64,000 bases of DNA from Streptosporangium sp. NBC_01495 (GTDB taxonomy: Bacteria > Actinomycetota > Actinomycetes > Streptosporangiales > Streptosporangiaceae). Positions 19,536 through 28,392 of the stretch are shown here, piece after piece (position 1 is the first letter of the stretch; the number at the start of each line of letters is the position of its first letter). The notes beneath the pieces are model-generated. The model saw only the letters and a list, made by a program, of their open reading frames with translations. It did not search any database and was not told where the DNA came from. The translations under genes were made by a program, and so were the position numbers. The stretch is taken from the NCBI RefSeq assembly GCF_036250735.1, contig NZ_CP109430.1:8432001-8496000 (forward strand), read 5' to 3'.

Positions 19536-21407
19536 TCAGCCGAGGGGGAAGGCCGGGGAGGAGGGGCCGTTCTCGGTGAAGTCCGTGGTCCCGATCTCGT
19601 TCTTGATCAGCGCCTCCCACTTGGCGGAGTTCCAGAACAGGACCTGCCTGCCGCCCTGCTCGTCCTTCGCCCCGGCGAGCAGGGTGCCGTCCAAGGCGGT
19701 GATGCTCTCGATCCGCGAGTCGAAGGGCAGCGACTTGGGCTCGGCGGTGACCGAGGCCTCGAGCAGCTCCGACTTTTCGGTGAGCGCGTACAGGGTCTTG
19801 CCGTCCTTCCAGGCGATGTCCCTGATCGTCCGATTGCCGTCGGCGTTGACCACGGTCTGGAGGTTGGTGATGCGGGTGCCCTCCCGCTCTCCGATGACGG
19901 TGCCGACCTGGACCTGCTCGCCCAGCCCGTCCTTGACGACCACCGCGACGTGCACGCCGTCCCGCGCGACCTTGAGCGACTTGACGTGGAGCGTCTCCAG
20001 GTCGGGGGCGGCCACCCGGTACTGGTGCTTGTTGTCGCCGTCGTGCCGGGTGATGACCGAGGTGTGGTCGTTGGGCCGGTCGACCGTCCAGAGCGTGTGG
20101 TAGCGGTCCCAGGCCGGCGGGGCGAGGGAGACCCCCGTGGCCCACACCCGCCACTCGCCGCCCGCGGCGAGCGGCGCGACGGAGACGCTCCTGCCGTTCC
20201 CGGAGAGCGCCGCCACCTGCTGCACGGGCTGGCCGCTGATCGCGGGGCGGGTCAGCCCGCCCCCCTTCTGGCCGGCCCTGCCCGGCACGGGACGCCCGAC
20301 GTTCTCCTTGTCCAGCAGCCGCAGCGCGCCGTCGGTGAGATAGAACGGGTAGACGGCGTCGGGGGTCGTCCAGGGATCGAAGCTCGACTGCTCCTGGGCG
20401 TCGATCCGGAGGGGCGAGTCGGGATAGTACGGCTCGCCGTTCACCTTGACCTCGAAGCCCCAGCCGCCCTTGGTGAGCGCGGCGAGCGTCGCGGCGAGCT
20501 GGGCCGACATCGGGTCGATCAGGTCGGGGTCCACCCGCCCGGTGAGGTCGACGACGACCCTGTTGTTCTCGATGGTGACGTCGATGAGCTCGGTGCCGGT
20601 GAAGGCGGTGCGCACCGCGTCCTTGAGGGAGCTGCTCGGCCCCCGCAGCAGCCGCTCGACCGTCGTCTTGGCGAAGTTGGCGCCCGGGTCGATCGGCACC
20701 CGTACCTGGTCGACCACCAGCCCCTTCCACTGGGAGTCGAGGAAGTACAGGTCCACGGGCAGGTAGCCGCGGGCGACGTCGGCCTCGGACAGCAGGAGGC
20801 CGTCGGGGGCCGCGCTGATGCGCCACTCGCCGCCCGGCCCCTTGGCGAGCGTGAAGGGCTGGTTCAGCGGGCCGCCACTCGGACGGTATCGGCCGTCCTG
20901 GTCAATGATGGCGGTTTTGGTGCCCTTAAGCGTGACCTGAGCCTGTCTGTCCTCTTCTCGCAGGGGCGCGAACTTCTCGTACTCGCCCTGCCGGTAGACC
21001 GTGACGCCGCTGTGCGGGTTCCACTTGGCGGCGAAGTCGCCGGTGAGGTACTTGCGGGCGACCTGGAAGCCGGAGTCGTCGAGGCTCGCCATGGCCGCGC
21101 GGAAGCCGGTGACGACCTCCTCTGGCGACCAGTCGGCCTTCGGCGACATGGCGATGACCCGCGCGTACGGGTCGCCCAGCGGGCTGCCCTTGCGCTCGTT
21201 GTCGACGGCGACGACGGACTTGCCGCCGGTGGGGATGACCGAGCAGGCGCTCACCCCGTGGAGCAGGACGATCGCCAGGATCACCGTCCCGGCGTTCCGC
21301 GCGCCTGTCCTCAGCGCGGGTCCGTACCGCACCTCGTGGGCTCCGGCCCGCGCGGCGCCCCCCGCCGACTCCGGCCGGCGTCGCGCCCTTTCGGCCCTAG
21401 TCCGCAT
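19536..21407 (-). CDS. lpqB: Lipoprotein LpqB, MtrAB accessory protein
   Basis: 623 aa. A basic N-terminus of ~38 residues precedes a signal segment, TVILAIVLLHGVSAC, with a lipobox at Cys55. A GerMN-like domain (~200-330) and a C-terminal WD40-like beta-propeller follow. LpqB sits outside the membrane and modulates the kinase MtrB in mycobacteria. The ATG at 21407 lies 11 bases inside the 3' end of mtrB, so the genes are translationally coupled. The long basic N-terminus before the signal is unusual; a later start would shorten it, but no better ribosome-binding site was seen. Confidence 0.94.
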   Translation of the reverse strand: MRTRAERARRRPESAGGAARAGAHEVRYGPALRTGARNAGTVILAIVLLHGVSACSVIPTGGKSVVAVDNERKGSPLGDPYARVIAMSPKADWSPEEVVTGFRAAMASLDDSGFQVARKYLTGDFAAKWNPHSGVTVYRQGEYEKFAPLREEDRQAQVTLKGTKTAIIDQDGRYRPSGGPLNQPFTLAKGPGGEWRISAAPDGLLLSEADVARGYLPVDLYFLDSQWKGLVVDQVRVPIDPGANFAKTTVERLLRGPSSSLKDAVRTAFTGTELIDVTIENNRVVVDLTGRVDPDLIDPMSAQLAATLAALTKGGWGFEVKVNGEPYYPDSPLRIDAQEQSSFDPWTTPDAVYPFYLTDGALRLLDKENVGRPVPGRAGQKGGGLTRPAISGQPVQQVAALSGNGRSVSVAPLAAGGEWRVWATGVSLAPPAWDRYHTLWTVDRPNDHTSVITRHDGDNKHQYRVAAPDLETLHVKSLKVARDGVHVAVVVKDGLGEQVQVGTVIGEREGTRITNLQTVVNADGNRTIRDIAWKDGKTLYALTEKSELLEASVTAEPKSLPFDSRIESITALDGTLLAGAKDEQGGRQVLFWNSAKWEALIKNEIGTTDFTENGPSSPAFPLG

Positions 21408-23118
21408 CGCGTCCCCCGTCGGCCGCCGCCGGCGACAGCACCGGCGTGACGTGTCCTCGCCACGTGCGTCGCATCTCCACCTCCGGGGGGACGAGCGGCA
21501 GGGGCGAGCCCCTGAGCACCGCCCCGGCCACCCTGGGCAGCGAGAGCCGGAACTGCGACCCCTCCCCGTGCGAGCCCCATGCCTGCAGCCAGCCGCCGTG
21601 CAGGATGGCGTCCTCGCGGGAGATGGCCAGCCCCAGGCCGGTACCGCCGATCGTGCGCGCCCGGGACGGGTCGGCCCGCCAGAACCGGTCGAAGACCAGG
21701 TTCTCCTCGCCGGGTTTCAACCCCACCCCGTGGTCCCGTACGGCCACCGCCACCGCGTCCCTGTCGGCGGCCACCGAGACGACGACCTCGCGGCCCTCGC
21801 CGTGCTCGATCGCGTTGAACAGCAGGTTGCGCAGGATGCGCTCGACCCTGCGGCTGTCCATCTCCGCCATGCACGGCTCGCCGGGAAGGCGCAGGTCGAA
21901 GCGGGTGGAGTGGCGCTCGGCCAGCGCCTCGGAGTCGGCGACGGCGCGCAGCACCACGTCCCTGACGTCCACCGGGTCGACGTCAAGGTCGGCCGCGCCC
22001 GCGTCGTAGCGGCTGATCTCCAGCAGATCGGCGAGCATCGCCTCGAACCGGTTGAGCTGGTTCTGCATCAGCTCGGCCGACCTGGCGGCCATCGGGTCGA
22101 AGTCCTCGCGGGCGTCGAAGAGCAGGTCGGCGGCCATCCGCACGGTGGTCAGCGGGGTGCGCAGCTCGTGTGAGACGTCCGAGACGAACTGGCGCTGGAC
22201 CTGGGAGAGCTCCTCCAGCTGGTGGATCTTCAGCGCCAGGTTGGCGGCCATCTCGTTGAAGGAGGTGGCCAGGCGGGCCAGGTCGTCCTCGCCGCGCACC
22301 TTCAGCCGCTCGTCCAGGCGCCCGGCGGCCAGCCGCTCGGCGGCCTGCCTGGCCAGCCGCACCGGCGTGACGACCTGGCGGGTGACCAGGGAGGAGATCG
22401 CGGCCAGCAGCAGCACGAGACCGGCGCCGACGAGGATGATCATTTGCTGCACCGAGGCGAGGGTCCGCTCCTCCTTGTCCAGCGGGACCAGGTGGTAGAT
22501 CTCGTACGACGAGTCGAGGCGGGTGCCGATGATCATTCCGGGCACCGGCTGCTCGGGCTGGCCCTTGTAGTACAGCGGGGTGTACCAGATGCTGTCCTCG
22601 CCCGCCTCCTTCTTGAACAGCTCGTCGCGCTGCCTGGGCAGGATGCTGACGGGGTCGATGTTCGTGGTTCCGTAGAACGCCCCCGGCAGCGTCTCGTTAC
22701 GGATGATCACCGAGTAGCGGCTGGCCGAGCCCGCGCGCCGCGCGAGCGCCTCCGTGGCCTGGCTGAGCGGGCTGCCCCCCGTCGGCTGCGACGCCTGGCC
22801 CGGCTCGACGGGCTGCTTGGCGGCCTCGGCCGCGGGCTGGTTGAGATAGCCGAGTACCGCGTTCCTGTCGGCCTGCGCCTCGCTCTTGGCCGCGCTCTCC
22901 CTGGTCTCCAGGGTGGTCCTGATGATCTGCTGCATCAGGAAGACGCCGAGCACGGCGACGACCACGATGGAGATGACCATCGTGCTGGTGACCACGCGCA
23001 GCTGGAGCGAACGCCAGAAGACGCGGCGCGACCGGCCGGCCACCCGCCGGGCGCGGCGCCGCACACCCCGCAGCAGCTGGCGCGGGGTGCGACGGCGTTT
23101 CTTCGGTGCGGGAGGCAT
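21397..23118 (-). CDS. mtrB: Sensor histidine kinase MtrB
   Basis: 573 aa. A very basic N-terminus is followed by TM1 (~42-65), an extracellular sensor region to ~225, TM2 (~227-250), HAMP, then the H-box VSDVSHELRTPLTTVRMAADLL and an ATP-binding domain with N, G1 (DHGVGL) and G2 (GTGLGL) boxes. It phosphorylates MtrA, and in mycobacteria the pair links cell division, envelope and osmotic state. It lies 26 bases after mtrA and overlaps lpqB by 11 bases, so mtrA-mtrB-lpqB form one operon. Confidence 0.97.
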   Translation of the reverse strand: MPPAPKKRRRTPRQLLRGVRRRARRVAGRSRRVFWRSLQLRVVTSTMVISIVVVAVLGVFLMQQIIRTTLETRESAAKSEAQADRNAVLGYLNQPAAEAAKQPVEPGQASQPTGGSPLSQATEALARRAGSASRYSVIIRNETLPGAFYGTTNIDPVSILPRQRDELFKKEAGEDSIWYTPLYYKGQPEQPVPGMIIGTRLDSSYEIYHLVPLDKEERTLASVQQMIILVGAGLVLLLAAISSLVTRQVVTPVRLARQAAERLAAGRLDERLKVRGEDDLARLATSFNEMAANLALKIHQLEELSQVQRQFVSDVSHELRTPLTTVRMAADLLFDAREDFDPMAARSAELMQNQLNRFEAMLADLLEISRYDAGAADLDVDPVDVRDVVLRAVADSEALAERHSTRFDLRLPGEPCMAEMDSRRVERILRNLLFNAIEHGEGREVVVSVAADRDAVAVAVRDHGVGLKPGEENLVFDRFWRADPSRARTIGGTGLGLAISREDAILHGGWLQAWGSHGEGSQFRLSLPRVAGAVLRGSPLPLVPPEVEMRRTWRGHVTPVLSPAAADGGRDAD

Positions 23119-23144
23119 CTCGGGGTCCGGGGGGAGGCGGGCGG

Positions 23145-23822
23145 CTAGGCCGGTCCGGCCTTGTACCCGACCCCGCGGACCGTCACGACGATCTCGGGGT
23201 GCTCGGGATCCTTCTCGATCTTCGCCCTGAGCCGCTGGACGTGCACGTTGACCAGCCGGGTGTCGGCCGCGTGGCGGTAGCCCCAGACCTGTTCGAGCAG
23301 GACCTCACGGGTGAAGACCTGGCGCGGCTTCCTGGCGAGGGCGACCAGCAGGTCGAACTCCAGCGGGGTGAGGTTGATGGTCTCCTCCTCCCGCTTGACC
23401 GAGTGCCCGGCGACGTCGATCGTGATGTCGCCGATCTGCAGGATCTCCGGCGTCGGCTCGTCGGTGCGGCGCAGCCGGGCGCGGACCCTGGCGACGAGCT
23501 CCTTGGGCTTGAAGGGCTTGACGATGTAGTCGTCGGCCCCCGACTCCAGCCCGAGCACCACGTCGATGGTGTCGCTCTTGGCCGTCAGCATGACGATCGG
23601 CACCCCGGACTCGGCCCTGATCCGGCGGCAGACGTCGATCCCGTCGGCGCCGGGCAGCATCAGGTCGAGCAGGACCAGGTCCGGCCGGGTGTCGCGGAAC
23701 GCGTCGAGCGCCTTGTCACCGTCGGAGACGAAGGAGGGCTCGAAGCCCTCCCCGCGCAGCACGATACCGAGCATCTCGGCGAGAGCGGCGTCGTCGTCGA
23801 CGACCAGCACGCGTCCTTTCAT
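23145..23822 (-). CDS. mtrA: Response regulator MtrA
   Basis: 225 aa, OmpR/PhoB type. Receiver: VVDDD at 7-11, phospho-Asp53 in LLDLMLPGADG, LTAKSD and KPFKPKEL. The winged helix occupies ~130-225 (LTPLEFDLLVALARKPRQVFTREVLLEQVWGY). The sequence is nearly invariant across actinobacteria, where MtrA is a global regulator of cell-cycle, wall and developmental genes. GAGGGG lies close before the ATG. Confidence 0.97.
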   Translation of the reverse strand: MKGRVLVVDDDAALAEMLGIVLRGEGFEPSFVSDGDKALDAFRDTRPDLVLLDLMLPGADGIDVCRRIRAESGVPIVMLTAKSDTIDVVLGLESGADDYIVKPFKPKELVARVRARLRRTDEPTPEILQIGDITIDVAGHSVKREEETINLTPLEFDLLVALARKPRQVFTREVLLEQVWGYRHAADTRLVNVHVQRLRAKIEKDPEHPEIVVTVRGVGYKAGPA

Positions 23823-24163
23823 GGCCCCTCATTCGGTTTACGCAGTTCGGGAGTTATTGGGATAAACCGCTCGATCGTCGAAGATTACCCTTGTCCGCCT
23901 ACTGGATGACACCGGCCGACGACTGGGCGTCCAAATGACGAATTTTAGGCGCACGCGACGTAAAACGCGTACTGGTACCCCCCACGGTCGCCACCGGCCC
24001 CACGACTGCGGACGCCGGGCGGTGATGACCACGGTCACAGTCTGCGGTAAACCAAGGCGTCTCGGCCATCCCTCCGGCATCTCCACCGCTCTCCGGAAGG
24101 ATGAAACGTTCGTGTGATCGCCCGATCACCACGAATGGTGTGGCCACATGTCAGGATTGGGAT
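23823..24163. promoter_or_regulatory. Divergent mtrA / membrane-protein promoter region with repeated GGTTTA motifs
   Basis: 341 bases without a gene. CGGTTTA at 23834-23840 and TAAACCG at 23863-23869 form an inverted repeat with a 22-base spacer just upstream of mtrA, and another GGTAAACC lies at 24054-24061. The block is AT-rich for this genome. The repeats are possible sites for MtrA or another regulator; I could not assign -10/-35 boxes. Confidence 0.45.
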
Positions 24164-25459
24164 ATGTCAGACGGTCACGGCTCCACTCCCGGCGCTTCCG
24201 GCACACCCCCGGGCTGGGCGTCCAACCAACCTCCGCCGTACGGCAACGCGCCGGGATCGCCGTGGACCGCGCCCGGCCCGGCGTCCGGCACCCCCGAAGC
24301 CCCGCCGCAGGGGCCCCCTCCGGGTCCCGGGCAGCCCCACGGCCAGGCCCCGGACCAGTGGCGGCCGTACCAGCAGGGCCGCTACGGCCCGCCGCTCGGC
24401 GCGCGCGTGCCGCCCCCCGCGATGCGCCCCGGCATCATCCCGCTGCGCCCGCTCGGCCTGGGCGACATCCTCGACGGCGCGATCAAGCTGATGCGCTCCA
24501 ACCCCAAGAGCGTGCTGGGCCTGTCGGCGATCGCCGCCGCGCTGGGCGCGATCCCCCTGGCGGTCGGACAGGTGATCGTGCTCAACTCCCTCACCTCGGC
24601 CACGGGGGACCTGGACGCGACTCCTCCCGAGGGGAGCTTCCTCACCCAGTACGGCGGCACCCTGCTCTCCTACGCGGTCCAGTTCGTCGCGGTGACGCTG
24701 CTGACCGGCGTGCTGACCCGCATCCTGGGCCGCGCGGTCTTCGGCGGCAAGCTGACGGCCGGCGAGGCCTGGACGCTGACCCGGAGCCGGGTGCCCACGC
24801 TGTTCGGGCTGGTCGTCGTCAACCTCGTGCTCCTGCTCGTCCCGATGGCCCTGATCGTCGGCCTGTTCCTCGCGCTCGGCGCGGCGGGGGCCGGGGTCGC
24901 CGTGGTGGCGATCGTGGGCGTGGTGGCGGTGCTGGCCTACGTGATCTACGCCTTCTTCGTCACCACCCGGCTGGTGCTCGCCCCGTCGGCCGCGGTGCTG
25001 GAGCGGCGCGGCGTCGCCGACTCCCTGCGCAGGTCCTGGCACCTTGTCTCCGGCGGCTTCTGGCGGACGCTCGGCATCGTGATCCTCACCCAGATCATCG
25101 CGTTCCTGATCGGCCAGGTGCTCGCCTTCCCCTTCGTCCTGGGCGGGAGTTTCTTCGCCTTCCTCGGCGCGGGCTCCATCGGCGCGCAGGTCGCCGCGGC
25201 GGTCCTCATCGCCGTGGGCGTCACCCTCGGCTCGATGATCACCTATCCCCTCCAGGCGGGGGTCAACGGCCTGCTCTACGCCGACCGGCGGATGCGCTCC
25301 GAGGCGTTCGACCTGGTGCTCCAGACCGCGGCGATCGAGCAGCAGCGGCAGGGATGGGTCCACGCGTCGGCCGACGACCTGTGGGACCCCTCCGTCACGC
25401 CCCCGGGCCCCGCGCGGTACGGACCCCCCGATCAGGGAGCCCCGTGGTCCCACTCCTGA
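24164..25459 (+). CDS. Pro-rich multi-pass membrane protein (GPDP membrane-domain-like)
   Basis: 431 aa from the ATG at 24164. The first ~90 residues are Pro/Gly/Gln-rich and likely cytoplasmic. RPLGLGDILDGAIKLMRSNPK opens a membrane domain of about six helices that resembles the membrane region fused to some glycerophosphodiester phosphodiesterases; the catalytic domain is absent. It begins a five-gene operon with DUF4129, DUF4350, MoxR and DUF58, the same set found beside mtrA in Streptomyces. A role in envelope assembly is inferred. CAGGAT six bases before the ATG is a possible leaderless -10, and the AGGA it contains is a weak Shine-Dalgarno. Confidence 0.82.
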   Translation: MSDGHGSTPGASGTPPGWASNQPPPYGNAPGSPWTAPGPASGTPEAPPQGPPPGPGQPHGQAPDQWRPYQQGRYGPPLGARVPPPAMRPGIIPLRPLGLGDILDGAIKLMRSNPKSVLGLSAIAAALGAIPLAVGQVIVLNSLTSATGDLDATPPEGSFLTQYGGTLLSYAVQFVAVTLLTGVLTRILGRAVFGGKLTAGEAWTLTRSRVPTLFGLVVVNLVLLLVPMALIVGLFLALGAAGAGVAVVAIVGVVAVLAYVIYAFFVTTRLVLAPSAAVLERRGVADSLRRSWHLVSGGFWRTLGIVILTQIIAFLIGQVLAFPFVLGGSFFAFLGAGSIGAQVAAAVLIAVGVTLGSMITYPLQAGVNGLLYADRRMRSEAFDLVLQTAAIEQQRQGWVHASADDLWDPSVTPPGPARYGPPDQGAPWSHS

Positions 25460-26085
25460 CGTCCCCGATCGACATCGAGCGCGAAGAGGCGCGGCGCCAG
25501 GCGATCCAGGAGCTGCTCGGGCCCGAGTACGCCAAGGAGTCCCTGGTCGACCGCCTCTGGCGGAACGTCAACCAGTTCCTCGGCGACCTGCTGGACCAGG
25601 AGTCCGTGGGCGCCGTCGGCAGCCTGGCCGCGCGGGCGGCCCTTCTCGTGATCGTGATCGCGATCATCGTCGCGCTGCTCCTGGTGGCCCGCAGGACCGC
25701 CAGGGGCGGCACCGCCCGCACGGGGGGGATCTTCGGCGACCAGCGCCGCACCGCCGCCGAGCACCGCGAGGCCGCCGAGCGGCTCGCCGCGGAGGCCCGG
25801 TGGGCCGAGGCGGTCCGCGAGCGGCTCCGGGCCGTCGCCCGCGACCTGGAGGACCGCGTGATCATCGACTACACGCCCGGCCGCACCGCCGATGAGCTGG
25901 CCACGGAGGCGGGCCGCGCGCTGCCCGCACTCGCCGCCGAGCTGGCCACGGCGGCCCGGGTGTTCGACGACGTGACCTACGGCGAGGTGCCCGGCACACC
26001 CGAGGCGTACGGGATCATGCGCGATCTCGACGAGCGGCTGCGCGCGGCCCGCCCGGCGCCCGTCGCGGGGGCGGACGCGCCATGA
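25444..26085 (+). CDS. DUF4129-domain membrane protein
   Basis: 213 aa from the GTG at 25444, 16 bases inside the preceding gene and preceded by GGGAG. One membrane helix (~60-80, ALLVIVIAIIVALLLVARR) is followed by the DUF4129 domain (~100-200), with its typical DYTPGRTADELATEA and the VFDDVTYGEVPGTPEAY region. DUF4129 proteins accompany MoxR/DUF58 systems and some transglutaminase-like proteins. The same frame is open far upstream, but that is shadow of the previous gene. Confidence 0.87.
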   Translation: MVPLLTSPIDIEREEARRQAIQELLGPEYAKESLVDRLWRNVNQFLGDLLDQESVGAVGSLAARAALLVIVIAIIVALLLVARRTARGGTARTGGIFGDQRRTAAEHREAAERLAAEARWAEAVRERLRAVARDLEDRVIIDYTPGRTADELATEAGRALPALAAELATAARVFDDVTYGEVPGTPEAYGIMRDLDERLRAARPAPVAGADAP

Positions 26086-27356
26086 GCCTGGCCGCGCCCG
26101 GACAGCCGGGACCGAGCTTCACGGAGAACGCCGAGAACCCCGAGAACCCCGAGAACGCGGCGGACACCGCGCGGACCGGCCCGCGGGCCACCTCACGCGA
26201 CGCCGCGACGACCTCCACCTCGCCGACCGCGGGCGGCCTCTGGCGTAGCGGCAGGGGCGCCCTCCTGGTGGCGCTCCTCGTGGTCGCCGTCGCCGTCGCC
26301 GGCGTGCTGCTCGGCGGTTCCGGCGGGCCGGGAAGGACCCTCGACCCCGCCGACACCTCGCTGTCGGGCGGCAAGGGCCTGGCCCGGCTGCTGCAGGCGC
26401 GGGGCGTGCGGGTCGCGCGGGTCACCTCGGTCGCCGAGGCCGGGTCGCTGGCCGGGCAGGCGGGTTCCGCGGGCAGCACCCTGCTGGTGAGCGAGTCCTT
26501 CCCGCTCGACGAGGACGAGGCGGAGCGGCTCGCCGCCACCCCCTCGGACCTGCTGGTGGTGGGCGTACGAAAGCACCTGGACCTGCTCGCGCCGGGGGTG
26601 GCCCCGCTGCGTGAGGCGCGGGCGCGCTCCCGAGAGCCTCGCTGCGCGCTGTCGGCCGCGACGAGGGCGGGCAGCGCCTACAGCGGCGGGGTGGCCCTCA
26701 CCCTGCCCCCCGGGGCGATCGGCTGCTATCCCGCCGACGGGGCGCCCACCCTGGTCTCCCACACCGTCGGGGACCGGACGGTCACCGTCGCGGGCGACGC
26801 GCAGTTCATGACCAACCTGCGGCTCGCCGAGGACGGCAACGCCGCGCTGGCGACGAACCTCGCCGGCGCGCGGCCCACCCTGATCTGGCTGACGGCCCCG
26901 GAGACCGTCTCCCAGGCGGGCGGCGGCAAGGCGGGTTTCTACGACCTGGTCCCCGAGGGGATCAAATGGGCCGTGGTGCAGGTGCTCGTCGCGGTGCTGC
27001 TGCTGGCGCTCTGGCGGGGCCGCAGGCTCGGCCCCGTGGTGGCCGAGCGGCTGCCCGTCGTCGTGCGGGCGGCCGAGACCGTCGAGGGACGTGCCAGGCT
27101 CTACCGCGCGCGGCGAGCCCGCGACCGGGCCGCCGCGGCCCTGCGCGCGGGCTTCACCGACCGGGTCACCCCCCGCCTCGGGCTGCCCGCGGGGACGGGC
27201 CCCGAAGCGCTGGTGAACGCGATCGCCGAGCGGACCGGCCAGGCGGCGTCGCACGTGGGCGCCGCCCTGTACGGACCGCCGCCGGTCGACGAGGCGGGGC
27301 TGGTAGCCCTGGCCGAATACATGGACATCGTGGAAAGGCAGGTCGGAAAGTCGTGA
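26082..27356 (+). CDS. DUF4350-domain membrane protein
   Basis: 424 aa, ATG overlapping the previous stop by 4 bases (ATGA). The first ~50 residues include an Asn-Pro-Glu repeat (ENAENPENPENAA). TM1 is at ~60-80. The extracytoplasmic DUF4350 domain (SLSGGKGLARLLQARGVRVARV..., LLVSESFPLDEDEAERL) follows, then TM2 at ~290-312 and a basic cytoplasmic tail. The fold is related to the thioredoxin-like/GATase-type domains often found in MoxR clusters. Function unknown. Confidence 0.86.
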   Translation: MSLAAPGQPGPSFTENAENPENPENAADTARTGPRATSRDAATTSTSPTAGGLWRSGRGALLVALLVVAVAVAGVLLGGSGGPGRTLDPADTSLSGGKGLARLLQARGVRVARVTSVAEAGSLAGQAGSAGSTLLVSESFPLDEDEAERLAATPSDLLVVGVRKHLDLLAPGVAPLREARARSREPRCALSAATRAGSAYSGGVALTLPPGAIGCYPADGAPTLVSHTVGDRTVTVAGDAQFMTNLRLAEDGNAALATNLAGARPTLIWLTAPETVSQAGGGKAGFYDLVPEGIKWAVVQVLVAVLLLALWRGRRLGPVVAERLPVVVRAAETVEGRARLYRARRARDRAAAALRAGFTDRVTPRLGLPAGTGPEALVNAIAERTGQAASHVGAALYGPPPVDEAGLVALAEYMDIVERQVGKS

Positions 27357-28390
27357 CCACACCACCGGGGAACGGCGGTCTCACCGAGGCGACCTCCGTC
27401 GTCAGGACCGCGCCCGGCGCATCCGCCGTACCCGCCGCGCAGAGCGCGGACCGCGCCAGGGAGGCGCTGGGAGCCCTGCGCGCCGAGGTCTCCAAGGCGG
27501 TCGTCGGCCAGGACGCCGTGGTCACCGGGCTGGTGATCGCGCTGCTCTGCCGGGGCCACGTGCTGCTCGAAGGCGTGCCCGGCGTCGCCAAGACCCTGCT
27601 CGTCAGGACACTGTCGGCGGCGCTCTCGCTCGACTTCAAGCGGGTGCAGTTCACCCCCGACCTCATGCCGGGCGACATCACCGGCTCACTGATCTACGAC
27701 GCGAAGACGTCGGAGTTCGAGTTCCGCGAGGGGCCGGTCTTCACCAACCTCCTGCTCGCCGACGAGGTCAACCGCACGCCCCCGAAGACGCAGGCCGCGC
27801 TGCTGGAGGCGATGGAGGAGCGCCAGGTGAGCGTGGAGGGGTCGGCGCGCGCGCTGCCCGACCCGTTCATCGTGGCCGCCACCCAGAACCCCGTCGAGTA
27901 CGAGGGCACCTACCAGTTGCCCGAGGCGCAGCTCGACCGGTTCCTGCTCAAGCTGACCGTCCCGCTGCCGCCCCGCGACCAGGAGATCGCGGTGCTGGAG
28001 CGGCACGCGCTCGGCTTCGACCCGCGCGACCTGTCGCACATCAGGGCCGTGGCCACCGCCGCCGACCTCGCCGCGGGACGCGCGGCGGTCAGCCAGGTGC
28101 ACGTGGGCCCCGAGGTGCTCGGCTACATCGTGGACATCGCCAGGGCCACCCGCCAGTCGCCCTCGCTCCAGCTCGGCGTCTCCCCGCGCGGCGCCACCGC
28201 GCTGCTGGCCGGGGCGCGGGCCTGGGCGTGGCTGTCCGGCCGCGCCTACGTGACGCCCGACGACGTCAAGGCGCTGGCCAGGCCCGCGATGCGGCACCGG
28301 ATCCAGATACGTCCCGAGGCCGAGCTGGAGGGCGCGACCGCCGACGGCCTCATCGACGCCATCCTCGCCTCCGTCCCCGTCCCCCGCTGA
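27353..28390 (+). CDS. MoxR-family AAA+ ATPase
   Basis: 345 aa from the GTG at 27353, overlapping the previous stop (GTGA). Walker A is GVPGVAKT and Walker B LLADEVNRTPPKTQ. The MoxR signature includes DLMPGDITG, EAMEERQVSVEG and ATQNPVEYEGTYQLPEAQLDRF. MoxR ATPases act as chaperones that load or remodel partner proteins with VWA-like domains, here most likely the DUF58 protein encoded 2 bases downstream. The N-terminal ~35 residues are a low-complexity extension. Confidence 0.94.
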   Translation: MTTPPGNGGLTEATSVVRTAPGASAVPAAQSADRAREALGALRAEVSKAVVGQDAVVTGLVIALLCRGHVLLEGVPGVAKTLLVRTLSAALSLDFKRVQFTPDLMPGDITGSLIYDAKTSEFEFREGPVFTNLLLADEVNRTPPKTQAALLEAMEERQVSVEGSARALPDPFIVAATQNPVEYEGTYQLPEAQLDRFLLKLTVPLPPRDQEIAVLERHALGFDPRDLSHIRAVATAADLAAGRAAVSQVHVGPEVLGYIVDIARATRQSPSLQLGVSPRGATALLAGARAWAWLSGRAYVTPDDVKALARPAMRHRIQIRPEAELEGATADGLIDAILASVPVPR

Positions 28391-28392
28391 CG

